Shown here: positions 45,407-52,767 of the stretch, piece after piece
Layout of the letters: each line of letters opens with the position of its first letter
Numbering within the stretch: the stretch's first letter is position 1
From: Stenotrophomonas sp. SY1
Lineage (GTDB): Bacteria > Pseudomonadota > Gammaproteobacteria > Xanthomonadales > Xanthomonadaceae
DNA: 64,000 bases
Direction: 5' to 3'
NCBI RefSeq assembly: GCF_021202945.1
Contig: NZ_JAJOYR010000001.1
Location: forward strand, 930,001 to 994,000
Translations under genes and position numbers: made by a program
The notes under the pieces: model-generated
Databases searched by the model: none
Told to the model about the DNA's origin: nothing
Seen by the model: the letters and a program-made list of their open reading frames with translations, nothing else

Positions 45407-46684
45407 ATGTCTGCCGAAACCATCGCTCCCGTTCCTGTCGCGGCGCCTGCACCGGGCCGGGCGACCTACGCTCAACGCGTGGCCTTTGTTTCGGAAATGG
45501 CCGGGCGATTGCATCGCTACGGGACCACCGCGCAGCGGCTGGAAGCGGCGGTGGTGGCGTTGGCCCAGCAGCTGGATCTGGATTGCGAGCCGTGGTCCAA
45601 TCCGACTGGCCTGATCCTGAGTTTCAGTGACCCGACCCAGGCCATCGGCTCCAGCGACATCACCCGCGTGATCCGGCTGGGCCCCGGCGACACGGATCTG
45701 CACAAGCTGGCGATGGCCGACCAGATTGCCGATGAGGTATCGGCCGGGCGGATGAGCATCGCGCAGGGACATACTGCGTTGCGGCAGCTGGACAAGGATC
45801 CGGGCCTGCGCGGCAAGATCCAGATGCTGTCGTCCTTCACCCTCGGCTCGGCCGGCGTGGCCGGGTTGTGGCGGCTGCCGTGGCTGGATATCGCCACCGC
45901 TGGCGTCACCGGGCTGTTGATCGGTCTGATGCTGTTCTATACCGACCGCCGTGTGGCCACGCGCGAAGCCAGTGATGCGCTGGCGGCGATGCTGGCGGGT
46001 TTTGTCGCCGTATTGGTGGCCAGTTTCATCGGGCCGCTGAACCAGAACTCGGTGATCATCGCCTCGCTGGTGGTGTTGTTGCCGGGCATGTCGCTGACCA
46101 ATGCGGTGAACGAACTGGCCAGCCAGCACTGGGTATCAGGCACTGCACGGTTTGCCGGTGCGCTGACCACCATCATGAAACTCACCGTGGGCGCGATGAT
46201 CGCGGTGACCATCACCGAGTTGATCGGGCTGGAGCCGCTGGTGCGGGCGTCTCGTCCGCAGTCGGACTGGGTGGAATGGGGGTCGGTGCTGGTGGCCTCA
46301 TTCGCCTTCGCGATGCTTTTCCGTGCCAGCCGCCGCGATTATCCATGGGTAATGGCCGCGTCGCTGGCCGGTTATGCCATTTCCCGTTATGGCGGGCAGC
46401 ATTGGGGTGGCCCGGCCGGGATATTCCTGGCGGCGATGCTGCTGACTGCTGCCGGCAATCTGTTCGGCAGGTTGGTGCAGAGGCCGGGGGCGATCATCCG
46501 CCTGCCGGGCATCATCATGCTGGTGCCCGGCAGCATCAGTCTGCGCGGTGTATTGAGCCTGGCCCAGCAGCAGAACGTGAATGCCGGTGAATCGGCGCTG
46601 CTGACCGTCGTGAATGTGGTCATGGCGTTGGTGGCCGGCTTGTTGTTCGGCAACCTGCTGGCCCCGGCGCGCAAGAATCTGTGA
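45407..46684 (+). CDS. Threonine/serine exporter family (ThrE-like, DUF1212) protein
   Basis: A 425-residue protein from ATG 45407; a start at 45377 would run into the leader of the divergent operon. The N-terminal ~150 residues are soluble (FVSEMAGRLHRYGTTAQRLEAAV, ThrE/DUF1212 domain). About ten membrane segments follow, with VVLLPGMSLTNAVNELASQHWVSGTARF and a C-terminal DUF3815-like half (IIMLVPGSISLRG). The fused two-part layout matches the full-length ThrE of actinobacteria. Export of threonine or serine is the family role; the actual substrate is not shown. Confidence 0.85.
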   Translation: MSAETIAPVPVAAPAPGRATYAQRVAFVSEMAGRLHRYGTTAQRLEAAVVALAQQLDLDCEPWSNPTGLILSFSDPTQAIGSSDITRVIRLGPGDTDLHKLAMADQIADEVSAGRMSIAQGHTALRQLDKDPGLRGKIQMLSSFTLGSAGVAGLWRLPWLDIATAGVTGLLIGLMLFYTDRRVATREASDALAAMLAGFVAVLVASFIGPLNQNSVIIASLVVLLPGMSLTNAVNELASQHWVSGTARFAGALTTIMKLTVGAMIAVTITELIGLEPLVRASRPQSDWVEWGSVLVASFAFAMLFRASRRDYPWVMAASLAGYAISRYGGQHWGGPAGIFLAAMLLTAAGNLFGRLVQRPGAIIRLPGIIMLVPGSISLRGVLSLAQQQNVNAGESALLTVVNVVMALVAGLLFGNLLAPARKNL

Positions 46685-46699
46685 TGTTTGAATAAATAA

Positions 46700-46725
46700 A
46701 AACACCGGCTTGCGCCGGCGTTCTA
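46700..46725. terminator. Terminator between convergent thrE-like and hns
   Basis: ACACCGGC and GCCGGCGT form a stem (one mismatch) around TTGC, with AAAA before and TTCTAGTT after. It can serve both the ThrE-like gene ending at 46684 and the hns gene ending at 46744. Confidence 0.75.
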
Positions 46726-46743
46726 GTTAATTGGTAATTCCGA

Positions 46744-47133
46744 TTACTTTTGAATCAGGAATTCTTCCGCCTTGCGGCCCTGCTTGGTGTATTCGGCCAG
46801 CCAGCGCGGCTGCTTGCCGCGGCCGGTCCAGGTTTCATCGGCATTGGCCGGATTGCGATACTTCGGCGCGACCTTGGGCAGCTTGCGACCGGCCTTGGCG
46901 GAGGTGCCCTTGGCGGCCTTGCTGGCCTTGGGCGCGCGGCCGGTTTTGGTTGCCGGTGCGCCGACGTCAAACAATTCTTCGATGGTGTAGCCGGCCTTCC
47001 TGGCCGCAGCGATCACCTGGGCGCGGGCCTTGGCAATCGGCTGGCGCTTGGCAACGATGGTCTTGCGCTTCTGCGCATCACGAATCAGGGTGCCCAGCTC
47101 TTTGGCCGACAGTCCGCTCAGGTCGATACTCAT
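46744..47133 (-). CDS. hns: H-NS family nucleoid protein
   Basis: A 129-residue protein from ATG 47133. The N-terminal half is a charged dimerisation helix (LSGLSAKELGTLIRDAQKRK), the middle is an Ala/Lys-rich linker, and the C-terminal DNA-binding domain reads YRNPANADETWTGRGKQPRWL, the H-NS TWTGRGxxPxWL core. It resembles the xanthomonad XvrA/B-type H-NS proteins that silence AT-richer acquired DNA. The LPS island in this window is the sort of region it would bind. It has its own promoter and terminator. Confidence 0.92.
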   Translation of the reverse strand: MSIDLSGLSAKELGTLIRDAQKRKTIVAKRQPIAKARAQVIAAARKAGYTIEELFDVGAPATKTGRAPKASKAAKGTSAKAGRKLPKVAPKYRNPANADETWTGRGKQPRWLAEYTKQGRKAEEFLIQK

Positions 47134-47191
47134 CTAATTACTACTCCGGATAATGGGGGTGGGTGAGCGCCATTCCGTGGCAGCGTGGCAA

Positions 47192-47221
47192 AGCATAGCG
47201 GGCAACTTGCTCAAATGACAA
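47192..47221 (-). promoter_or_regulatory. Likely promoter of hns
   Basis: On the minus strand TTGTCA (47221-47216) and TATGCT (47197-47192) are spaced by 18 bp. The predicted leader is about 50 nt long. Confidence 0.55.
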
Positions 47222-47256
47222 ACCATTATCGCCGTTGGGCTGAATCCGCAAATGAA

Positions 47257-47279
47257 AAGGCCGGGATATTCCCGGCCTT
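47257..47279 (-). terminator. Terminator of proS
   Basis: AAGGCCGGGA and TCCCGGCCTT form a perfect 10-bp stem around TAT. On the minus strand it is followed by TTCATTT, so it terminates the proS transcript just after its stop at 47285. Confidence 0.8.
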
Positions 47280-47284
47280 CTCAA

Positions 47285-48979
47285 TTACCCGATAATTTTC
47301 TTCAATACCGCGCTCTGGTCGAGATTCTCCGCCTCGCTGGCAGTGCGGGCCCGGTATTCAAACGTGCCGGCGGCCAGGCCGCGCTCGGAGACCACGATGC
47401 GGTGCGGGATACCGATCAGTTCCATGTCGGCGAACATCGCGCCGGGGCGCAGGCCACGGTCATCCAGCGCAGCGTCCACGCCGGCAGCCTGCAGTTCGGC
47501 CAGCAGCGCTTCAGCGGCGGCGCTGATGGCGGGATCCTGTTTCGGGTTGATCATGCAGACCACGGCCTGCCACGGTGCCATCGCAACCGGCCAGATGATG
47601 CCGGCCGCGTCGTTGTTCTGTTCGATGGCGGCGGCGACGATGCGGCTCACGCCGATGCCATAGCAGCCCATCGCCATCACTGCGGCCTTGCCGTTCTCGT
47701 CGAGCACGGTGGCCTTGAGCGCTTCGGCGTACTTGCGGCCCAGCTGGAATACGTGGCCAACCTCGATGCCGCGGGTGATCTTCAGCTCGCCGCCATCGCG
47801 GGCGAGGTCGCCTGCCTTGACGTTGCGGATGTCGGCCACTTCCGGCTCTGCCAGATCGCGGCCCCAGTTGACGCCGGCGATGTGGAAGCCCTTTTCATTG
47901 GCACCGATGACGAAATCGGCCATAGCCGCCACATCGCGGTCGGCGACCACGCGGATGGCCTTGCGCGGATTCAACGGACCGAGGAAGCCCGGTTCGGCGC
48001 CGAGGTGGTCGGCGATCTCGGCTTCGCTGGCCATGCGGTAGTCGGCCAGGCCAGCCACCTTGGCCAGTTTGATTTCATTGACGTCGTGGTCGCCACGCAC
48101 CAGGGCCAGCACGAAGTCGTCTTCGGTGGTCATCACCGCGATCGACTTGACCGTGCGCAGCAGGGCAATGCCCATCAGCGCGGCCACTTCTTCACAGGTC
48201 TTCTGGGTGGGCGTGTCGATTTTGCGCAGTTCTTCGCTGGCAGCCGCGCGCGGTGCCGGATCGGCGGCAATGGCCGCTTCGACATTGGCCGCGTAATCCG
48301 AGCCGGTGGAGAACACCAGCGCGTCTTCGCCCGAATCGGCGATCACGTGGAATTCCTGCGAGGCATCACCACCGATCGCGCCCGAATCGGCCTGCACCGC
48401 GCGGAACTCCAGCCCCAGGCGGGTGAAGATGCGGGTGTAGGCGGCCTTCATGTTTTCGTATTCGGCGACCAGGCTGGCGTCGTCCAGATGGAAGGAATAG
48501 GCGTCCTTCATCAGGAATTCGCGCGAGCGCATCACGCCGAAGCGCGGGCGGATCTCGTCACGGAACTTGGTCTGGATCTGGTAGAAGTTGACCGGCAGCT
48601 GCTTGTAGCTGGACAGCTCCTGGCGCGCGAAGTCGGTGACGGCTTCTTCGGCGGTGGGGCTGTAGCAGTATTCCTGCTCCTTGCGGTCCTTGATCTTCAG
48701 CAACTGGCCGCCGAACTTCTCCCAGCGCCCGGTTTCCTCCCACAGCTCCTTGGGCTGGATGGTCGGCAGCTGCATTTCCACCGCACCGGCGCGGTTCATT
48801 TCCTCGCGGACGATGCCTTCCACCTTGCGCAGCACCCGCAGGCCCAGCGGCGACCAGGTGTACAGGCCCGAAGCCAGCTTGCGGATCATGCCCGCGCGCA
48901 GCATCAGCTTGTGGCTGATCAGCTCGGCGTCGGCGGGGGTTTCCTTGGTGGTATGCAGGTGGAAGCGGGAAAGACGCAT
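47285..48979 (-). CDS. proS: Prolyl-tRNA synthetase
   Basis: A 564-residue class II synthetase from ATG 48979 ([19 protein letters not shown]). Class II motifs are clear ([31 protein letters not shown] and [26 protein letters not shown]). Between them and the C-terminal anticodon domain lies the ~180-residue editing insertion ([18 protein letters not shown] onward) of bacterial-type ProS. The full length is normal. It charges tRNA-Pro and clears Ala-tRNA-Pro. It is a single gene with its own terminator. Confidence 0.96.
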   Translation of the reverse strand: MRLSRFHLHTTKETPADAELISHKLMLRAGMIRKLASGLYTWSPLGLRVLRKVEGIVREEMNRAGAVEMQLPTIQPKELWEETGRWEKFGGQLLKIKDRKEQEYCYSPTAEEAVTDFARQELSSYKQLPVNFYQIQTKFRDEIRPRFGVMRSREFLMKDAYSFHLDDASLVAEYENMKAAYTRIFTRLGLEFRAVQADSGAIGGDASQEFHVIADSGEDALVFSTGSDYAANVEAAIAADPAPRAAASEELRKIDTPTQKTCEEVAALMGIALLRTVKSIAVMTTEDDFVLALVRGDHDVNEIKLAKVAGLADYRMASEAEIADHLGAEPGFLGPLNPRKAIRVVADRDVAAMADFVIGANEKGFHIAGVNWGRDLAEPEVADIRNVKAGDLARDGGELKITRGIEVGHVFQLGRKYAEALKATVLDENGKAAVMAMGCYGIGVSRIVAAAIEQNNDAAGIIWPVAMAPWQAVVCMINPKQDPAISAAAEALLAELQAAGVDAALDDRGLRPGAMFADMELIGIPHRIVVSERGLAAGTFEYRARTASEAENLDQSAVLKKIIG

Positions 48980-49044
48980 GGGGAAGGCTTCGCGAAACGG
49001 CGGAATCGCCTATTTTGCCAGCCTTGTCGCCTGCCGGGGGATGC

Positions 49045-49141
49045 TGGCTGAAGCTTCCCCTCTTCGCGCCCCGGCCCTTGCGCTGGCGCACAGGCGCCCA
49101 ACGGGCTGCAGAGCCCCTCTCCCCTGCGGGATAGGAGAGGA
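49045..49141. repeat. Composite intergenic repeat, second copy
   Basis: The 49064-49110 segment (CGCGCCCCGGCCCTTGCGC followed by CAACGGGCTGCA) is a close copy of 3284-3329. It is joined to CCCCTCTCCCCTGCGGG, a decayed member of the CTCTCCC palindrome family. It lies in the leader of proS and at the end of the DUF4124 gene. No coding potential was seen. Confidence 0.6.
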
Positions 49142-49152
49142 GCGGCGGGCTC

Positions 49153-49545
49153 TCAGCTCTTGGCTGGCGACTTGCAGTAGGCGGCCACGGTCGATTCGGC
49201 CAGCTGCTTCTGCGCGGCGCGCTGCTCGGGAGCCAGTTCGGCATCGGGGGTGCCGTCTCCGTCGCTGTCGTGCATCAGCCGGCTGTTGGTGGCCAGTAGT
49301 TCCAGATTGCGGCGGGCGCCCAGGCACATGGCCGACTCCTCTTTGTCGCCGGTCGTCGCAGCTGACGTCGGGGGAGCAGGGGTACCGCTGGTGCTGATGG
49401 CGCGGGTTTCGTACTGCTGGCCGGTCGGCGGACGCTCGGAATACTGGGTCACGCCATTGGCGTCCTTCCATTTATAGAGGTTGCCTGCGCCGGCAGAGGC
49501 GCTGGCGAGCAGCAGCAGGCAGCAGAAGCGGGGCAGGGCGCGCAT
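49153..49545 (-). CDS. DUF4124 domain secreted protein
   Basis: A 130-residue protein from ATG 49545, with CGGAG about 6 nt upstream; longer upstream starts would lose the signal peptide. The signal (MRALPRFCCLLLLASASAGA) is followed directly by NLYKWKDANGVTQYSERPP, the DUF4124 core. An Ala/Thr linker, an EF-like DSDGDGTPDAE stretch and a cysteine near the end follow. These are small periplasmic proteins of unknown function, common in gamma-proteobacteria. It is divergent from pssA. Confidence 0.8.
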   Translation of the reverse strand: MRALPRFCCLLLLASASAGAGNLYKWKDANGVTQYSERPPTGQQYETRAISTSGTPAPPTSAATTGDKEESAMCLGARRNLELLATNSRLMHDSDGDGTPDAELAPEQRAAQKQLAESTVAAYCKSPAKS

Positions 49546-49627
49546 GGTGACTCCGGGCAATGAATCGGGGCAGGTCACGATTGCAGCACCCGGTGACGTG
49601 GCTGGCAAGTCGATTAAACTGCCCGGT

Positions 49628-50407
49628 ATGGACGAAATGAGACCACCACCGCGTTCGCGCAGCATTTATCTGCTGCCGAACCTGTTCACCACCGCCGGCC
49701 TGTTTGCTGGCTTCTACGCGATCATCGCCGCATCCAATGGCGACTTCGAAGTTGCGAGCATCGCGGTGTTCGTGGCCGCGGTCATGGACGGGCTGGACGG
49801 GCGCGTGGCGCGCCTGACCGGCACCAGCAGCGAATTCGGCGTGCAGTACGACTCGCTCGCCGACCTGGTCAGTTTCGGCATGGCGCCGGCCCTGGTGATG
49901 TACCACTGGGCGCTGTCCTCGCTGAAGTTCGATGGCGAGATCCTCGGCCGCGTTGGCTGGTCGGCGGCGTTCTTGTACGCGGCCTGTGCCGCGTTGCGCC
50001 TGGCCCGCTTCAATACCCAGGTCGGCACGGTCGACAAGCGCTGGTTTGTCGGCCTGGCCAGCCCGGCCGCCGCCGGCCTGATGATGTCCTTCGTCTGGGC
50101 GTTCGCCGATGGCAACCTGGGCTGGAGTGGCGAAGAGCTGCGCTACGTGGCGCTGGCGGTGACGATTGTCTCCGGCCTGCTGATGGTCAGCCGCATCCGC
50201 TTCTGGAGCTTCAAGGGCGGCAGCGAGAAGGGCCCGCGCTCGGAGCGGGTGCCGTTCCTGGTGCTGGCGCTGGTGCCGATCATCATCGCCATCATGGTGC
50301 TGGACCCGCCGCGCGTGCTGTTCGCGGTGGGCGTGGTCTACGCGCTGTCCGGCCCGGTGATGTGGCTGCTGCAGCGCTGGCGTCAGCCGGCGGGCAAGGT
50401 GCAGTGA
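49628..50407 (+). CDS. pssA: CDP-diacylglycerol-serine O-phosphatidyltransferase
   Basis: A 259-residue membrane protein from ATG 49628 (49637 is an alternative). The CDP-alcohol phosphotransferase motif is complete: D54-x-x-D57-G58-x-x-A61-R62, then G71-x3-D75-x3-D79. About seven membrane segments are seen. It makes phosphatidylserine from CDP-diacylglycerol and serine, the route to phosphatidylethanolamine. The SIYLLPNLFTTAGLFAGFYA start is typical of the integral-membrane PssA type. Its stop overlaps the next gene start by 3 nt. Confidence 0.9.
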   Translation: MDEMRPPPRSRSIYLLPNLFTTAGLFAGFYAIIAASNGDFEVASIAVFVAAVMDGLDGRVARLTGTSSEFGVQYDSLADLVSFGMAPALVMYHWALSSLKFDGEILGRVGWSAAFLYAACAALRLARFNTQVGTVDKRWFVGLASPAAAGLMMSFVWAFADGNLGWSGEELRYVALAVTIVSGLLMVSRIRFWSFKGGSEKGPRSERVPFLVLALVPIIIAIMVLDPPRVLFAVGVVYALSGPVMWLLQRWRQPAGKVQ

Positions 50408-50853
50408 ACAACGCAGCGCCCGCGTCATTGTGGTCGGCCGAGCAACAGGCCTGGTTGCAGGCGATGGGCTACAGCGTCTACCTGGAAGGCGGTGCGCTGG
50501 ATGCGCCGCCGCCGGAAGTCGCCGCGCCGGCGGTGGTAACGATCGAGAACGTGCCGGCTCCGGTGCGTTCGCAACCGGCACCACCGCCACGTCGTGAACC
50601 GGCAGTACAGGCACCGCCAGCACCCAGTACGAGCGCCAGCAGGCCCGCCGCCGGGACGGCGCGACGCAGTGGCGGTCTGCGCTTGCCGGATCGCCTGCAG
50701 ATCGCGCTGCTACGCGCTTCCGGTTGTGATCCCAACGATCCGCAGACGCGGGCGCTGATGGACAGCTGGCCGCTGGCCGAGCTGCGCGCAAATCCCGCCG
50801 CCAAGCGTGCGCTGTGGCCGCAGTTGCGTGCATTGCGGCGGACACAGCGGTAA
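50404..50853 (+). CDS. Hypothetical proline-rich protein between pssA and rimI
   Basis: A 149-residue protein from GTG 50404, overlapping the pssA stop (GTGA). Three parts are visible: an N-terminal ~35-residue segment (WSAEQQAWLQAMGYSVYLEG), a Pro/Ala-rich linker of ~60 residues, and a basic C-terminal domain (LRLPDRLQIALLRASGCDPND, then LAELRANPAAKRALWPQLRAL). I do not recognise the family. The TAATG junction couples it to rimI. The C-terminal helix set might bind nucleic acid or a partner protein, but this is only impression. Confidence 0.7.
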   Translation: MNNAAPASLWSAEQQAWLQAMGYSVYLEGGALDAPPPEVAAPAVVTIENVPAPVRSQPAPPPRREPAVQAPPAPSTSASRPAAGTARRSGGLRLPDRLQIALLRASGCDPNDPQTRALMDSWPLAELRANPAAKRALWPQLRALRRTQR

Positions 50854-51350
50854 TGAACGCGCGGGCCCGGGAACCGCGATCGATGATGCGGCCGATGTTC
50901 GAGGACGACCTGGACGCGGTGATGGACGTGGAGCTGCGCGCCTATCCGTTCCCCTGGACACGCGGCATCTTTCTGGATTGCCTGCATGCCGGTTATCCCG
51001 GCCGCGTGTTGTTGCTGGATGGCGTCATCGCCGGCTACGGCATGCTGAGTCTTGCTGCCGACGAGGCGCATGTGCTCAACGTGTGCGTGGACCCGCAGGT
51101 GCAATCGCGCGGGCACGGCAGGCAGTTGCTGCGCGAACTGGTGCGGCTGGCGCGGGTGCGCGGTGCGGTGCGGGTATTCCTGGAAGTGCGGCCTTCCAAT
51201 ACGTCGGCCATCGCGCTGTATCACAGCGAGGGATTCAACGAGATCGGCCGCCGCCCGCGTTATTACCCGGCGCAGAGCGGCCGTGAGGACGCGCTGGTGA
51301 TGGCGATGGAGCTGGTGGACGACGACATCACCACGATGCCGCCGCTCTGA
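50853..51350 (+). CDS. rimI: Ribosomal protein alanine N-acetyltransferase
   Basis: A 165-residue GNAT-fold protein from ATG 50853, which overlaps the previous stop (TAATG). VLNVCVDPQVQSRGHGRQLL contains the acetyl-CoA loop QSRGHG, and VFLEVRPSNTSAIALYHSEGF is the RimI signature, followed by YYPAQSGREDALVMAMEL. It acetylates the N-terminus of ribosomal protein S18 and possibly other proteins. The N-terminal ELRAYPFPWTRGIF segment is also typical of RimI. Confidence 0.9.
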   Translation: MNARAREPRSMMRPMFEDDLDAVMDVELRAYPFPWTRGIFLDCLHAGYPGRVLLLDGVIAGYGMLSLAADEAHVLNVCVDPQVQSRGHGRQLLRELVRLARVRGAVRVFLEVRPSNTSAIALYHSEGFNEIGRRPRYYPAQSGREDALVMAMELVDDDITTMPPL

Positions 51351-51385
51351 CTCAACGGGCTGCTGCCGAATGCCGGCGCTGACAC

Positions 51386-52210
51386 TCAGCCCAGCCGCAA
51401 CAGCAACACGCCGACGACGATCAGTACTGCGGCAAGCATGCGGCGGCGACTGATGCGTTCCCTCAGCAGCAAGGCTGAGATCAGCAGGGCAAACAGGATC
51501 GAGGTTTCGCGCAATGCGGCGACGACTGCCACGGGCGCCTGTGTCATGGCCCACAGCGCGATGCCATACGAAGCAGTGGTGCCGATGCCGCCGATCAGTC
51601 CGCGCGCCCAGTTGTCGTGCAGATACGATTGAAGCTGCGCGCGCCGCTTGAACAGAGCCCAAAGTGGCAGTGGCAGGCCGGATAGCAGGAACAGCCACAG
51701 CGTGTAACTGAGTGCATGACCGGACCGGCGCGCCCCCTGCGCATCGACCAGTGTGTATGCGGCGATCAGCAGCGCGATGAACAAGGGCAGCTGGATGTTG
51801 CGGCGATTGCCGCTACCGGCCATGCACAGGATGCCGGTGCTGACCAGGGCGATGCCGGCCCAGCCGCTGATGGGCAGATACTCGTTGAACACAACCGTGC
51901 CGGCCAGCGCCACCAGCAATGGCGCGCAGCCGCGCATCAATGGATAGGACAGGCTCATGTCGGCGGCGTGATAGGCGCGGGCGACCAGCACGTAATAGCC
52001 GGTCTGCAGCAGCGCCGATACCGCCAGCCACGGCCAGCTTGCTGGTGCCGGCAATGGCAACCAAGGCAGCACCAGCGCAGACAGCAGTGCTGCCCAGCCG
52101 GTGACCAGGATCGTGGTCAGCAGTTTGTCGCCGCCGAGTTTGACGATGGCGTTCCAGCTGGCGTGCAGCAGGGCGGCGAACAGGACCGCGCAGAAAATCC
52201 CCAGTGACAT
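51386..52210 (-). CDS. EamA/DMT-family membrane transporter
   Basis: A 274-residue protein from ATG 52210, with AAGGAA upstream. About ten membrane segments form two repeated EamA halves (the first with FAALLHASWNAIVKLG, the second ending ALLLRERISRRRMLAAVLIVVGVLLL). The open frame extends to 52678 only through the repeat array. It belongs to the drug/metabolite transporter superfamily; the substrate is unknown. It is convergent with rimI and shares a short 35-bp spacer. Confidence 0.85.
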   Translation of the reverse strand: MSLGIFCAVLFAALLHASWNAIVKLGGDKLLTTILVTGWAALLSALVLPWLPLPAPASWPWLAVSALLQTGYYVLVARAYHAADMSLSYPLMRGCAPLLVALAGTVVFNEYLPISGWAGIALVSTGILCMAGSGNRRNIQLPLFIALLIAAYTLVDAQGARRSGHALSYTLWLFLLSGLPLPLWALFKRRAQLQSYLHDNWARGLIGGIGTTASYGIALWAMTQAPVAVVAALRETSILFALLISALLLRERISRRRMLAAVLIVVGVLLLRLG

Positions 52211-52267
52211 CCGGTGTTGGTTCCTTGGCTTGCCGAAGGAGGGTAATGGGAAAGGTGGGAAGCCCAA

Positions 52268-52676
52268 AGCCCCCCTCATCCGCCCTTCGGACACCTTCTC
52301 CCGCGCGCGGGAGAAGGGATGCTGCCGGCTTCGGAAATAGCCTGCATTCCGCGCGCCCGTCCTGCGCTCGGTGACTGAGGCGAGCGCTCTGTTCGTTAAT
52401 TCCTTTTCTCGCATGCGGGAGAAAGGGGTAATTGGTTTTGGAGGCGGTCTGCACTCCGCATGCTCCGGCCACTTTCGGTGGCTGGAGGCGCGAGCAGCCC
52501 TCGATAGCTCCCTTCCTTGCTGGCAGGAAAAAGGGGCGCTATTGGCTCCGGATACGGTTTGCACTTCGCATGCTCCGACTATGTCCCGTAACTGAAGGCG
52601 CAAGCAGCACTCCACAACTCCCTTCTCCCGCCTGCGGGAGAAGGTGCCCGGAGGGCGGATGAGGGCGCTTTGCTTC
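52268..52676. repeat. Tandem array of ~109-bp units bounded by palindromes and inverted arms
   Basis: Four palindromes of the CCTTCTCCCG/CGGGAGAAGG type start at 52294, 52402, 52511 (decayed) and 52621, spaced 108, 109 and 110 bp apart. The three segments between them are imperfect copies of one unit containing GTCTGCACTCCGCATGCTCCGG-like sequence (clear at 52449 and 52558, weaker near 52343) and ending in GCGAGCAGC/CTCCCTT. The array is enclosed by an inverted repeat: CCCTCATCCGCCCTTCGGACA at the left and GCCCGGAGGGCGGATGAGGG at the right. The 52211-52767 stretch has no gene. Confidence 0.85.
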
Positions 52677-52720
52677 AATGCGTTGGGGGTTCATCCAAGC
52701 CAACGAACGAACCGCAAACG

Positions 52721-52746
52721 AAAACGCCGCCCGGAGGCGGCGTTTT
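52721..52746 (-). terminator. Terminator of valS
   Basis: AAAACGCCGCC and GGCGGCGTTTT form a perfect 11-bp stem around CCGGA-type loop bases, with T-runs on both strands. It lies 22 bp past the valS stop. Confidence 0.85.
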
Positions 52747-52767
52747 CATTCAACGGACCAACACGCG

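Noticed and set aside
47252..49051. Plus-strand open frame of 599 codons
   Set aside because: Antisense to proS with no recognisable domain.
52268..52676. CRISPR array
   Set aside because: Only four palindromes, spacing of 108-110 bp, and the spacers are diverged copies of one another; no cas gene is nearby.
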